Positions 26,717 to 36,693 of a stretch of DNA of 64,000 bases are shown one piece after another. A program made the position numbers and the translations under genes. How positions within the stretch are numbered: position 1 is the stretch's first letter; every line of letters starts with the position of its first letter. The notes under the pieces were generated by a model, which was not told the DNA's origin, did not search any database, and saw only the letters and a program-made list of their open reading frames with translations. Origin of the DNA: an uncultured Lacinutrix sp. (lineage in GTDB: Bacteria; Bacteroidota; Bacteroidia; Flavobacteriales; Flavobacteriaceae); NCBI GenBank assembly GCA_937129145.1, contig CAKZMU010000078.1:186001-250000 (forward strand), written 5' to 3'.

Positions 26717-27490
26717 TTAGTTGTTATAAAACTCAATTGCTGATTCTACATCACTTTCCTCAACCAGTTGTTTTAGAAACGAGCTCATTTCTATTGATAA
26801 AAATGACAAGTATGTTTTTTCACCATACATATCTTTAGTAACTAAACGATGAGAGATTTTATCTAACGAATTTTGTGTAAATGACTTATAAAAGATTAGA
26901 GCAATGAGATAGGTAAAGTCTTCAGCTGGATGTTTGTCATCAGCATAAAAGTTAATATTGGGGCGTAGTTTTCTTGCCTTCACAAATATATCTCCAACAG
27001 GCAGCACTAGGGTGTTTAATTTTTTACCAATATTGATGTAAGATTTTGATATATGTTCTTGCATTAATGGATTAGAAAGATAGGGCCATGTCATCATAAA
27101 AATTGGTTTAGCACCTTGTTTTTTTACCAACTCATCAAACAGCTTAGTGTATTTTACAAAGTTGTCATAATCGTTTATAGTTACTAAACTATGGTTATTA
27201 AATACAACTAAATCCCATTTAAAATTGCTTAGTAAAGTTCTTGTTTTTGTACCTCTTGTTTCTTCCCAATGGTCTTTTAAGCTACTACCACCAACAGTAG
27301 ATTGGCGTGTTTTAATAAATGTGGTTTTTCCGTTACTCATGGCTTGCACCATTTGAGGCATGTTGTAATAGTATGTAAAACTATTACCAACAAATAAAAC
27401 ATTTAAAGTATCTTTTTGTGTTTGTGCACTTACATTAAAAGAGAACAACAGTAATAGTAATGCTGAAAAATGTAGTTTATATAAACCCAT
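26717..27490 (-). CDS. secreted SGNH/GDSL-like hydrolase
   Basis: A 257-aa protein with a cleavable signal peptide (ALLLLLFSFNVSAQ). LNVLFVGNSFTYYYNMPQM is the block-I serine motif (GNS), and FYADDKHPAEDFTYLIA gives the D-x-x-H of block V. Members act as esterases or deacetylases. The gene begins 12 bases after a terminator that follows SusD, and it abuts the D-aminoacylase gene. Substrate unknown, presumably an ester or acyl group on the imported compound. Confidence 0.78.
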   Translation of the reverse strand: MGLYKLHFSALLLLLFSFNVSAQTQKDTLNVLFVGNSFTYYYNMPQMVQAMSNGKTTFIKTRQSTVGGSSLKDHWEETRGTKTRTLLSNFKWDLVVFNNHSLVTINDYDNFVKYTKLFDELVKKQGAKPIFMMTWPYLSNPLMQEHISKSYINIGKKLNTLVLPVGDIFVKARKLRPNINFYADDKHPAEDFTYLIALIFYKSFTQNSLDKISHRLVTKDMYGEKTYLSFLSIEMSSFLKQLVEESDVESAIEFYNN

Positions 27491-27494
27491 AATA

Positions 27495-27536
27495 AAAAAA
27501 ATAAAAGCAAGGAAGAAAAGCTCCTCCCTTGCTTTT
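27495..27536 (-). terminator. intrinsic terminator after SusD
   Basis: On the minus strand a 10-bp stem AAAAGCAAGG/CCTTGCTTTT (27503-27512 with 27527-27536) is followed by ATTTTTTTTA. It lies between SusD and the SGNH gene and ends just ahead of the next ATG, so downstream genes depend on read-through. Confidence 0.8.
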
Positions 27537-27555
27537 AAAAATATAGTTGACTAAA

Positions 27556-28971
27556 TCACTGATTCACTGCAGTTTTTACAAATATTCCAGGGTCATCACT
27601 AGGAGCATTTGAATTAGAATTCAACTCATTGGTTGAATATGGCATTCTCTCAGGATATGGTGCAGCTGGACCATCCTGTAAGAAGTAAGGAACTGCAAAA
27701 GCACCATCAGATGCACGCAATCTTCTTGCATCATTATATGGCATGTGCATACCAAATCCAGACACATATCTTTCTTCAATAACCTCACGTAAAAACGCAG
27801 TTTTAGGGTCGATATTATCTGGGTTTTCAATTCCGCCGTTATCAAAATCAGTAGAAACAAAAGCATCATATAAATAGGTCATACCTTGATAGTTACTATT
27901 TACATGAGCACCAGTATTCATCCATGCTCTCACAGCATTTAAATATGGTAAACCATCGTTAAGTGTACCACCTCTGGCAGCAGCTTCTGCCATAATTAAT
28001 TGGTTTTCAAAATAAGTTACCATGTTTTGCGCTTCAACTTGCTCAATAATACCGTCGTTTGCACTACCTCCCGAAGAATCAATTGTATAATAACCACGTC
28101 TTGCAGTTTCATCTGTTTTAGCATGATTCCTTGATAAAGGATTTGTACCATCTAAAATTTGAAGTAAATAACTTTCGCTACTTTCATTGTTTCCAATATC
28201 ACCAGCTCTTGAGCCTTCTAAAATTGTCCAGAATAAGTTGTTATTATCAGTTGTTCCAATAGGATGATATTGCATGTCACCACTAGCAGAAGAAATACCA
28301 TTTTGCGCTGCGGATAATGCTGCAGGATAATTTTTTTGATGCAAATAAAAACGAGCTTTCAATGTATTTGCTGCTGCAATCCATTTATCTTTATCGCCAC
28401 CATAGTATATGTCTTCAGGAATACTTCCAGAACTCGCCGAACCTAAAGTGCCAATTGCATCATCTAATAATGCAATTACATTTGCATAAACTGAAACTTG
28501 ACCATCAAAAACTGGATCAGAAATTTCTGGGTCGCCTGCTTCTGAAAATGGAACATCCCCAAAAAGTGAAGCTGCAGTACCAAATGCATGTGCTTTAACA
28601 ACCTTAGCAATACCAACTAATAATTCATTATTAGAATTATTAATAATATGATTTGTATTAGTTAATACTCCAACATAGATGGCATTCCATTCACCATTAG
28701 ATTCTGCAGTTGAAAGGTTGTAACCATAAATATTTGAATATAATGATGAGTAACCAATTAATTGACCAGTGTACATGCCACCAATTCTGTTTAGATGTCC
28801 ACAATTTAATTGGACATTTGCGAGCATACTACCTGTAAGAAATAATCTTTCTTCAACGTCAGATATAATAATGTCGTTTGGATTATCATTGATTCCATCA
28901 ACAATGTCTTCACATGAGACCGTGGCCAGTAAAGCTATTGCTATTGTTAATATATAAGATATTTTTTTCAT
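27556..28971 (-). CDS. SusD/RagB-family outer-membrane lipoprotein
   Basis: A 471-aa surface lipoprotein (LLATVSC lipobox). The text around NDNPNDIIISDVEERLFLTG, VKAHAFGTAASLFGDVPFSEA and NTLKARFYLHQKNYPAALSAA fits the SusD-like-2 subgroup with TPR-type helices. It acts as the lid and binding partner of the SusC channel encoded 10 bases upstream. Such pairs import oligosaccharides or peptides. No glycosidase is nearby, while peptidases and deacylases are. Confidence 0.9.
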   Translation of the reverse strand: MKKISYILTIAIALLATVSCEDIVDGINDNPNDIIISDVEERLFLTGSMLANVQLNCGHLNRIGGMYTGQLIGYSSLYSNIYGYNLSTAESNGEWNAIYVGVLTNTNHIINNSNNELLVGIAKVVKAHAFGTAASLFGDVPFSEAGDPEISDPVFDGQVSVYANVIALLDDAIGTLGSASSGSIPEDIYYGGDKDKWIAAANTLKARFYLHQKNYPAALSAAQNGISSASGDMQYHPIGTTDNNNLFWTILEGSRAGDIGNNESSESYLLQILDGTNPLSRNHAKTDETARRGYYTIDSSGGSANDGIIEQVEAQNMVTYFENQLIMAEAAARGGTLNDGLPYLNAVRAWMNTGAHVNSNYQGMTYLYDAFVSTDFDNGGIENPDNIDPKTAFLREVIEERYVSGFGMHMPYNDARRLRASDGAFAVPYFLQDGPAAPYPERMPYSTNELNSNSNAPSDDPGIFVKTAVNQ

Positions 28972-28981
28972 AATGATTTTT

Positions 28982-31900
28982 TTAATAATTAAACGCTACC
29001 TTAAACAATACTGATTGAGTCTGCGGATTTGTAAAATAATCTAGACCTAAAGCATTTCCAACACCATACTGGTTAACCTCAGGGTCAATACCAGGAATTT
29101 TATTTATATTAATTAAGTTTCTTCCAGTAGCTGTAAAAATGATACTGCTTAACCCAACATTGTTTTTCAACCATGGCGAATCTAAGGTATAACTTAATGA
29201 AAGTTCTCTTACCTTGGTAAAAGTAGCATCATAAAGGGAGAAGTTATAAGCTTGGTTGTCACCAAATCCTCCACCAATTCCAGTCCTATACCAACTTTCG
29301 TCAAGTAAAACAGGACCACCACCAAAATCTTTTATTCTACCTCGAACTGTAGTTCCAGAAGTAATTGTACTACCTGCATAATTAACAAGGTCTTGACTTA
29401 GAGTTAAACGACCAGCAGTTTCTTGAGTTGTACCAAAACGGCGTAATACCCATAATGTTCTTGGCGAGAAATCGCCTCCTTGAGAGTGTTCTACAACCAC
29501 GTTAAGATTAAATTTTTTATAACTCACATCTAAACCTAGACCACCTCTCCAATCTGGATTAGGGTCGCCTAAAACCTCAGGGCTTGCTGTAATTTGCGGA
29601 AATCCGTTAGCATCTAAGAGATAGCTCCCATCTGGATTTTTTTGCGAACCAGTTCCAAAAAGCACTCCTAATGGATGTCCTACAACAGCTCTTGAACTTA
29701 CTGAAGCTCCTGGAGATAGATTAATGGATTCGGTACCAAATAAATCTGTTACTTCATTGTTGTTTTTAGACCAGTTTAAACTAGCCGAAACTGTAAAGTC
29801 ATCTTTCTTTATTGCTTTCCAACCAAGGTCAATTTCAAGTCCATTGTTTTTCATAGCTCCAAAGTTTCCGTACTGTGTTGCAAATCCTGAAGATGGAGAT
29901 AAGCTTACATTTAATAGAATATCCTCTATTTTGTTATTGTAATAGGTGATTCCAAATGAAAGATCGTCTTCAAAAAATCGAAGGTCCGCCCCAATTTCCC
30001 ACTCAGTCTTAATTTCTGGACTTAGATTAGGGTTACCTAAATTATTATCCAATCTAAATCCACCTCCAAAGGCATCAATGCTAATACCATCACTGTAAGT
30101 AGAATATCCAAAACCTCCTTCAGCTAAAGTTTCAAAATTGTGAGGTCCAGGCTGCACACCTACTTGACCCCAAGAAGCTCTTACCTTTCCAAAAGATAAT
30201 ACATCAGACTCTACTGCTGTTTGAGTGAAATCCCATGCTAAATCAACTGCAGGATAAAAGAAACTTCCATTAACTGTTGATGATGCTTCAAGTCCACCTG
30301 AAACAGTTAGGAATAGCTCATCAGCAAAATCAAAGTTTAAAATACCATAACCACGATTAGATCTTCTATGTGTTTTAAAGCCATCAAAAGAAGATGCTTC
30401 GGCTGATGTGTTTAAAGACGTAGTCTGTTTTGTAGAGTTTACTAAAAACCCTTGTATAAGACCAGAGTTTCTATTATACTTTCTATCATTAAGATTCCAC
30501 CCAAGTGTTGCAGTTAAGTTTAAGTTGTCTGTAATATCAAGATTTGCTCTACCTAAAACATCTAGGTTTAAATCGCGAGTTGCTATTTCGTCTTCTTGAT
30601 AAGCACCATTTAAACGAGCACTACCTGCACTTCCAATAGGGAAGAAATAAATTCTTCTATCATCACTTACATCGGCATTTGCACGTGTAATTACTTGAAG
30701 CCAGTTTGTTGGTCTAATCGTAATTTCTGGTGTCATTGTAAAACGATTAACAATAGTTTGTGCCACTTGCTCATGAACGGTCCAGAGTGGGTTATTATAG
30801 CTAGGATTAGAGCTATTACCAATTTGTCTTCTGTAAGAACGATGTCTTCTAGTAAACTCTTGGCCACTGCTATTTGTATAAGTACCTATATAATCTCTTT
30901 GGTCAAAATCTGGTGATGTTCTTAATAAACCAAGCATCACACCAGCTGTATTTGAACTTTGTTGTATTCTATTTGAATCGGTATAAGTGTAACTTGTTTT
31001 GGCAGATAATGAAATGATATCGTTTAGTTTAGCATTATAATTTAATCTTAAATTGGTACGATCGTAATCTGCTCCTCTAATAATTCCATTTTGCTGTAAA
31101 TTAGAAAGACTGAAAAAATAAGTATTATTATCAGCTCCACCACTTATAGTTAAATCATTTTGCCAGAAATCTCCAGTTTGAAAAACAGAATCCCAGTTAG
31201 AATCTACAAATGTTTCTCTAGAGTTTTTAGCGGTTACTGGATAATATACTGTACCATCTCTCGCAGTAAAGAATTGACCAGAAGTATCAAATATGTCTGC
31301 ACCTCCAGATCGGTCCGGAATATAATCTCCCCAAGATTCAGCAGTTGTAGAAGTTCCTAAAGCTGGACTACCGCTTCTCCCTCGTCCATAAGTGTTTTGC
31401 ATTGGAATTTTTTCTGAAACTTCATCAAATGAATATGTTGATGAATACGTGATTTTAGCTTCGCCACTTTGTCCTTTCTTAGTAGTAATTACTACAACAC
31501 CATTTGATGCTCTACTTCCCCAGATAGCAGCTGCAGAAGCACCTTTTAGAACAGTTATAGAGGCTATATCAGCAGGATTAATATCATTAAGTCTTGATCC
31601 TTGAGTAATACCTCCAGATCGTCCACCTGTTAATCCATTTCCACCTGCATACGATGTAGTGTTGTTTAATGGTACACCATCTACAATAATTAGTGGATCA
31701 CTGGCTCCAGAAATTGTATTGGCTCCACGAATTCTAATTGCACTACCTGCTCCAGGGTCACCATTAGAACGTGTAATCTTCACACCTGACGCTTTACCAC
31801 TAAGAGCATTAGCAATAGTGGTTTCACCAGAACGTGCAACCTGAGCGGTTTCAACAACTGATGATGTGGACCCTTGCTCATCTCTATTTTCAGTAAAACC

Positions 31901-32221
31901 AAGTGCTGTAACGACAACAGTTTCTAGCGTATTGTCTAGTTCAAGATTCACTATGTAATTGTTTTGTGCTCCAATCTGTACTCTTGAGTTTTGGAAACCA
32001 ACATAACTTACAATTAAAACAGCACCTTCCGATACACTTATTTCAAAGTTTCCATCAAAATCTGTACTCTTACCTTGTGTTGTGTTTTCTATAATAACTG
32101 TTGCTCCAGGTAAGGGAACACCATTGTTGTCATTAACGGTACCTGTAACTGTTTTCTGTGCAAATGTAAGTGCACTAGAAAACAGAAATACAAGCATCAA
32201 ATAAAATAGCTTTTTGTTCAT
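28982..32221 (-). CDS. SusC/RagA-family TonB-dependent outer-membrane channel
   Basis: A 1079-aa protein with a signal peptide (LVFLFSSALTFAQ), a carboxypeptidase-regulatory-like domain (KTVTGTVNDNNGVPLPGATV, 23-~105), a TonB box/plug (VVVTALGF, then IRIRGANTISGASDPLIIVDGVPLN), and a long beta-barrel ending in VLFKVAFNY. It should transport the locus substrate with the SusD encoded next. It follows the M14 peptidase gene by 29 bases in the same operon. Confidence 0.95.
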   Translation of the reverse strand: MNKKLFYLMLVFLFSSALTFAQKTVTGTVNDNNGVPLPGATVIIENTTQGKSTDFDGNFEISVSEGAVLIVSYVGFQNSRVQIGAQNNYIVNLELDNTLETVVVTALGFTENRDEQGSTSSVVETAQVARSGETTIANALSGKASGVKITRSNGDPGAGSAIRIRGANTISGASDPLIIVDGVPLNNTTSYAGGNGLTGGRSGGITQGSRLNDINPADIASITVLKGASAAAIWGSRASNGVVVITTKKGQSGEAKITYSSTYSFDEVSEKIPMQNTYGRGRSGSPALGTSTTAESWGDYIPDRSGGADIFDTSGQFFTARDGTVYYPVTAKNSRETFVDSNWDSVFQTGDFWQNDLTISGGADNNTYFFSLSNLQQNGIIRGADYDRTNLRLNYNAKLNDIISLSAKTSYTYTDSNRIQQSSNTAGVMLGLLRTSPDFDQRDYIGTYTNSSGQEFTRRHRSYRRQIGNSSNPSYNNPLWTVHEQVAQTIVNRFTMTPEITIRPTNWLQVITRANADVSDDRRIYFFPIGSAGSARLNGAYQEDEIATRDLNLDVLGRANLDITDNLNLTATLGWNLNDRKYNRNSGLIQGFLVNSTKQTTSLNTSAEASSFDGFKTHRRSNRGYGILNFDFADELFLTVSGGLEASSTVNGSFFYPAVDLAWDFTQTAVESDVLSFGKVRASWGQVGVQPGPHNFETLAEGGFGYSTYSDGISIDAFGGGFRLDNNLGNPNLSPEIKTEWEIGADLRFFEDDLSFGITYYNNKIEDILLNVSLSPSSGFATQYGNFGAMKNNGLEIDLGWKAIKKDDFTVSASLNWSKNNNEVTDLFGTESINLSPGASVSSRAVVGHPLGVLFGTGSQKNPDGSYLLDANGFPQITASPEVLGDPNPDWRGGLGLDVSYKKFNLNVVVEHSQGGDFSPRTLWVLRRFGTTQETAGRLTLSQDLVNYAGSTITSGTTVRGRIKDFGGGPVLLDESWYRTGIGGGFGDNQAYNFSLYDATFTKVRELSLSYTLDSPWLKNNVGLSSIIFTATGRNLININKIPGIDPEVNQYGVGNALGLDYFTNPQTQSVLFKVAFNY

Positions 32222-32250
32222 ACTTTCTTAATTAGTTAATAAATTTGTTT

Positions 32251-33480
32251 TTAATTTAATAATATGCGCATCATTTCATTGGCTGATGCTTTACCTATTT
32301 GTTCAATATTCTTTTTTGGTGTTTTATCTCCAATTTCATATGTAATACCTACAGCATTGTGACCATACAAAAACCAACCTTTGGAAACTGGCTTGGTACT
32401 ATTCCCTGCTGCTTCATTTACTTTGTAATTTGGAATATTTTTTTCTAAGGCAGCAAACCAATCATCTACAAAATTTGGTAGTGTTGTCCCTTCTCTTTTT
32501 TTATTAGTATAGAACACATCATACCAAGTGGAATGGAAATCAAGCCCTAAAACAATTTTTGATTTATTTTTTTTAAGAGATTTTGTTATATATCCAATGG
32601 CTTGCTTAATTTCTGGTTGGTTGTAAATAGACCAATCTCTATTTGTGTCAACACCTCCTGCATTATGCCTCCAATGACCTAAGTCAACACCGTCTGGATT
32701 CATTATAGGAAATGCAATAATGTGATACCTATCTAAAAATGATTGAGATAACTTAGAATCACTTAGAATTGTTTCTAAAAAACTTTTAAACGCAAAATAA
32801 CCTGTAACTTCTGGGGGATGTTGTCTTGTAATTAATACAATGACATCTTTATTTTTAGTTTCTCCACTATGTATATCTAAAACAGGTAGGTTTTTACCCA
32901 TTGTAGTTTTTCCAGCGCTTTTTAATGTAATATATTGAGAGTTCTCGTTCGCTAAATTGGTATACCATTGTTTAACATGTGTAGAAGATTGTACTTCTTG
33001 AGCCGCAATAGTAATTGGTTCTTTGTCTAAATCTAATTTAATAGTCACCAAACTATCAACAGTGTGCACATTACTCGAATCAATAATTCGCCAATTATTT
33101 CCTTTTTTGATTTTTGGAATATACCTATGCTTGTATCCTTTAGGGTACTTAAATTTAAAATAGAATGATTTTTGAGTGTTAGACCAAGCTCTAAAGGCAT
33201 AGTAAGGGCTATTGTTTATTGGGCCATTTTCGGGCGAAATAAAAACGATTGCAGTTGTGTCGTTAAGTTTTTCAAAACCATTAAGTCGAGCACCATCAAA
33301 TTCATTTGAAGCATAAATACCCAATTCATTTATTGTATATGTTTTTTTAACTTGATTTTGAATCGGTTTTGAAGTTGTGTTTACTGGTGTTTCGAAAGCT
33401 ACTTTTTTTACACCTGAACACCCTACCAATAATAATAAGAATGTGCTGAAAATGAGGGATATTGTTATTTGCTTTTTCAA
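32251..33480 (-). CDS. M14-family zinc carboxypeptidase, lipoprotein
   Basis: A 409-aa lipoprotein (FLLLLVGC). Residues 50-190 form a beta-rich N-domain as in M14 cytosolic-carboxypeptidase-like enzymes. The catalytic domain has H221 and E224 in RQHPPEVTG, NPDGVDLGHWRHN, GGVDTNRDW, DFHST and YEIGDKTP. It should remove C-terminal residues from peptides, or split amide bonds in modified peptides, in the envelope. It is the first gene of the SusCD operon and diverges from the MocR regulator, whose binding sites lie between them. Confidence 0.88.
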   Translation of the reverse strand: MKKQITISLIFSTFLLLLVGCSGVKKVAFETPVNTTSKPIQNQVKKTYTINELGIYASNEFDGARLNGFEKLNDTTAIVFISPENGPINNSPYYAFRAWSNTQKSFYFKFKYPKGYKHRYIPKIKKGNNWRIIDSSNVHTVDSLVTIKLDLDKEPITIAAQEVQSSTHVKQWYTNLANENSQYITLKSAGKTTMGKNLPVLDIHSGETKNKDVIVLITRQHPPEVTGYFAFKSFLETILSDSKLSQSFLDRYHIIAFPIMNPDGVDLGHWRHNAGGVDTNRDWSIYNQPEIKQAIGYITKSLKKNKSKIVLGLDFHSTWYDVFYTNKKREGTTLPNFVDDWFAALEKNIPNYKVNEAAGNSTKPVSKGWFLYGHNAVGITYEIGDKTPKKNIEQIGKASANEMMRILLN

Positions 33481-33540
33481 TGCTATTAATTTGTTAAAAG
33501 AGGTAAGTATAAAACTAGTTTATTATTATTGTATATTATG

Positions 33541-33574
33541 CATACCAATTAATAAAAATTAATACATACCAATT
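33541..33574. promoter_or_regulatory. direct-repeat operator, probable MocR-type site
   Basis: CATACCAATT occurs exactly twice, at 33541-33550 and 33565-33574, 24 bases start to start. It lies between the divergent M14/SusCD operon and the MocR-type regulator, the second copy touching the regulator's TTG start. The core ATACCA is the direct repeat I recall for Bacillus GabR, the prototype of this regulator family, though with a longer spacer there. Confidence 0.65.
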
Positions 33575-35044
33575 TTGAATTATAACATTAGTAATATTTT
33601 AAAAAATCACGGATATAATAGAGGGACTATTGAGAAAAGCAAATACTTTAATCTTTATAAATCTATTAAAAATGCAATTATTAGCAAAACATTAAGTGAT
33701 AATTTTAAACTTCCTCCAACAAGAACATTGGCTAAAGACCTTGAATTGTCAAGAAGTACAGTTATAAAAGCATATGAATTATTATTATTGGAAAAGTATA
33801 TTAAATCCAAACCAGGATCTGGTTATTTTGTCAATTCTTCAAAAACTAAAAAAATAAGGCATAGGTTATTTGATCCACCAAGTAAAGGAGATTACCCTTC
33901 TATATCTAAACGAGGAAACTCATTTAGGCGAAATATACAAATAATAAATAGCGAAAGTGACAAAGGTATTGCATTTAGACCAGGTTTGCCGCCCTTAGAT
34001 ATTTTTCCGGTATCACAATGGAAATCTTTAACCAATGATTATTGGAAAAAAATAAGACCCTCACAATTATCTTATTCTAGTACTGTTGGATTAATATCGC
34101 TTCGAGAAAATGTTCGTAATTACTTAAAAATTAATAGAAGTATTAATTGTAGCTTAGATCAAATAATTATTACAACAGGTTCTTTACACTCTTTATCATT
34201 AATTGGTGATGCGTTAATTAACCCTAAAGATGAAGTAGTTGTTGAAAACCCTACATATCCACATGCTTTTAACTTATTTAACAGTTTAAAGGCCCAAGTA
34301 ATATCTGGTAATCTAGATTCTCAGGGGTTAAGTATTAAAAACTTAAAGACATCAAAGCCAAAACTAATATATACAACGCCTTCTAATCAATATCCTACAG
34401 GAATAAAAATGACTCTACAAAGAAGAATAGAGGTTTTAAATTGGGCTTCAAAAAAAGGCGCATTAATTATTGAGGATGATTATAATCATGAATTTAGTAA
34501 TTGGGAAAATCCAATTTCAGCTATTCATAGCCTTGATGATAATCGAGTAGTTTACTTAGGGACTTTTAATAAATTACTGCATCCATCACTAAGGGTTGGT
34601 TATATGATTGTTCCAAAATACTTAATTGATACAGTTACATCATTATATGAGCAATCAAGTAGGTTTGTTTCTCCTTCTCAACAACAGGTTTTGAGTGATT
34701 TTATTGAAAAAGATTTTTTAAACAAGCATTTAAGGAAATTAATAGAAGTGTCTATTGAAAGAAAAAAAATATTTGTTGATTCTTTTAATTCGTTTTTTGA
34801 AAAAGAAATCTCATTAGACACTTTAAATCCAGGAATGCATATTACAGGATTTTTACATAATTCTGTTGATGATAAAAAGTTGGCTAAATTGATGAGAAGC
34901 AAGAACATTATAGCTCATCCACTAAGTAATTACTATTTAGGAGCAAAACATCAAAAAGGTTTAGTTATGGGTTATTGCTCGGTTAATAATAAAACAATTA
35001 AAGAAACTATTAAAAAAATGAAAATTGTCTATGATTCTTTTTAG
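33575..35044 (+). CDS. MocR/GabR-type regulator (GntR HTH plus PLP aminotransferase-like domain)
   Basis: A 489-aa regulator. Residues ~25-90 are a GntR winged helix (LPPTRTLAKDLELSRSTVIKAYELLLLEKYI...GSGYFVN). Residues ~120-485 resemble fold-type-I aminotransferases, with PLP lysine Lys333 in GTFNKLLHPSLRVGY and the motif EDDYNHEF. The start is TTG: a stop codon lies 15 bases upstream in frame and no ATG occurs near. These regulators sense PLP adducts of amino acids, so it probably controls the divergent peptide/acyl-amino-acid operon and itself. Confidence 0.88.
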   Translation: MNYNISNILKNHGYNRGTIEKSKYFNLYKSIKNAIISKTLSDNFKLPPTRTLAKDLELSRSTVIKAYELLLLEKYIKSKPGSGYFVNSSKTKKIRHRLFDPPSKGDYPSISKRGNSFRRNIQIINSESDKGIAFRPGLPPLDIFPVSQWKSLTNDYWKKIRPSQLSYSSTVGLISLRENVRNYLKINRSINCSLDQIIITTGSLHSLSLIGDALINPKDEVVVENPTYPHAFNLFNSLKAQVISGNLDSQGLSIKNLKTSKPKLIYTTPSNQYPTGIKMTLQRRIEVLNWASKKGALIIEDDYNHEFSNWENPISAIHSLDDNRVVYLGTFNKLLHPSLRVGYMIVPKYLIDTVTSLYEQSSRFVSPSQQQVLSDFIEKDFLNKHLRKLIEVSIERKKIFVDSFNSFFEKEISLDTLNPGMHITGFLHNSVDDKKLAKLMRSKNIIAHPLSNYYLGAKHQKGLVMGYCSVNNKTIKETIKKMKIVYDSF

Positions 35045-35045
35045 T

Positions 35046-36623
35046 TTAATTGTTTTTTTTCAAAACCTCCCCAGCTTTAATATTTTTAAAGTATCCATTA
35101 TCAACAGCAATTTCACCATTAACTAAAACATAATAAATGCCTTCTGGATATTGATGAGGTTTCTCAAAAGTACCTTTGTCAATAATTGTTTTTGGGTCAA
35201 AAATAGTGATATCGGCTTTCATGCGTTCTTTTAAAACACCTCTGTTGTTGAGTCCTATATTTTTTGCTGGTAAAGCAGTCATTTTATAAATGGCATCACT
35301 TAATGTAATTACATTTTTCTCACGAACATAATACCCTAAAACTCTTGGAAAAGTGCCATACCATCTAGGATGTGGATGGCCATCACCTGGTTTAACCAAT
35401 CTACCATCCGAAGCTACCATCGTTTGTGGGTGCTTCAATATATTTTCAACATCACGTTCATCCATAGCATGAAACACACAAGACGCACCACCATTAACTT
35501 GTGCTTCAATAACAAGCTCTGCACCATTTTCAACTGTTGGGTCTAATCCTTTTTGTACGCACCAATATTTTAATGTCTTTCCTTCAAGTTCTGGCATCCA
35601 ACTTACTTTTGCAAATTGCACTCTGTCTAAATCATCACCGCCTCGGTCATTTAAAATATTAAAAACAATTCCAGCTTTTATACTATCTCTAAGTTTAGGG
35701 TTTGAAACACGCTCAATAAATGCTTTGTTTCCTCCAGCTCTTGCCCAACCTGGAATTAATATAGAAATTCCTGTGTAACTTGCATTGTATGGATATTGGT
35801 CAATCATAATATTTAATCCAGCGACTCTAGCCGAATCAACTAGCGCCAAAGATTCACTGCTTTTCCCCCACATTGGTTTGCCAATTACTTTATGATGAGT
35901 AAGTACTACTGGAATATTGGCTTTATCTGAAATAATAATGGCTTCGTTAACAGCATCCATCAAACCTAAACCTTCATCTCGCAAATGTGATGTGTAAATA
36001 CCTCCTTTTGCTGATGCTTCTTTTGAGAGTTCTATAACTTCATCAACTTTAGAAAAACTTCCTGGTAAATATTTTAACCCAGTAGAAATGCCAAAAGCAC
36101 CTTCGTCCATAGCTTGTGATATTTGTGCTTTCATCTGTTTTAATTCGTCATCAGTTGGAGCTCTGTTGTCCAACTTCATCACATTTCTTCTAACCGTATT
36201 ATGTCCAACCAAATACGCAACATTCATCCCAACGCCTACTTGTTGAAGCGTGTCTAAATATTTGCCAAAAGGCCATGGGCTAGAACCATCTGGACCACCA
36301 AGACTAGTGGTAACACCTTGCCTAATATGGCTTTCGCAATTAGACAATTCGAGGATAGGTTCTAAATGCGCATGTGCATCTATAAAACCAGGCGTCACGG
36401 CAAGACCTTTAGCATTTATCACATGATTTGACTTAGCTTTACTTAAATCACCAATGGTAATAATAATGTCGTCTTTTATACCAATATCTGTAGAAATAAC
36501 GTCACTCCCAGTGCCATCAAACACTTGTCCGTTTACAATAACAATGTCGTATGTAATGTCATTTTTACAACTAAAAAAAAGAACAGTAATTACTGAAAGT
36601 AATAAAAGTTTACGATGCCTCAT
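35046..36623 (-). CDS. N-acyl-D-amino-acid deacylase family lipoprotein, second copy
   Basis: A 525-aa amidohydrolase lipoprotein (LSVITVLFFSC), clearly related to the protein at 25148-26716. Motifs are PGFIDAHAHLEPIL, GVTTSLGGPDGSSPWPFG, TSHLRDEG, VLTHHKVIGK and ASDGRLVKPGDGHPHPRWYG with the catalytic Asp. The metal site here reads HAHLE rather than HTHAD, which may mean a different substrate range. It ends 2 bases from the convergent MocR gene, and its start faces the FAD/Fe-S dehydrogenase. Confidence 0.85.
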   Translation of the reverse strand: MRHRKLLLLSVITVLFFSCKNDITYDIVIVNGQVFDGTGSDVISTDIGIKDDIIITIGDLSKAKSNHVINAKGLAVTPGFIDAHAHLEPILELSNCESHIRQGVTTSLGGPDGSSPWPFGKYLDTLQQVGVGMNVAYLVGHNTVRRNVMKLDNRAPTDDELKQMKAQISQAMDEGAFGISTGLKYLPGSFSKVDEVIELSKEASAKGGIYTSHLRDEGLGLMDAVNEAIIISDKANIPVVLTHHKVIGKPMWGKSSESLALVDSARVAGLNIMIDQYPYNASYTGISILIPGWARAGGNKAFIERVSNPKLRDSIKAGIVFNILNDRGGDDLDRVQFAKVSWMPELEGKTLKYWCVQKGLDPTVENGAELVIEAQVNGGASCVFHAMDERDVENILKHPQTMVASDGRLVKPGDGHPHPRWYGTFPRVLGYYVREKNVITLSDAIYKMTALPAKNIGLNNRGVLKERMKADITIFDPKTIIDKGTFEKPHQYPEGIYYVLVNGEIAVDNGYFKNIKAGEVLKKNN

Positions 36624-36693
36624 GATGGTGGTTTTTATTTTATAGAAAATTACAAAAAACCTTGCTTATATTTACAACATAATACATTCTGAC

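Noticed and set aside
27621..28957. Open frames overlapping SusD on both strands
   Set aside because: They are low-complexity shadows of a confident SusD gene.
29724..31844. Several plus-strand open frames opposite SusC
   Set aside because: They are shadows of the SusC gene with no ribosome-binding site or recognisable motif.
33377..33562. A 61-codon frame in the M14-MocR divergent region
   Set aside because: It is antisense to the M14 lipoprotein signal and overlaps the operator; no motif seen.
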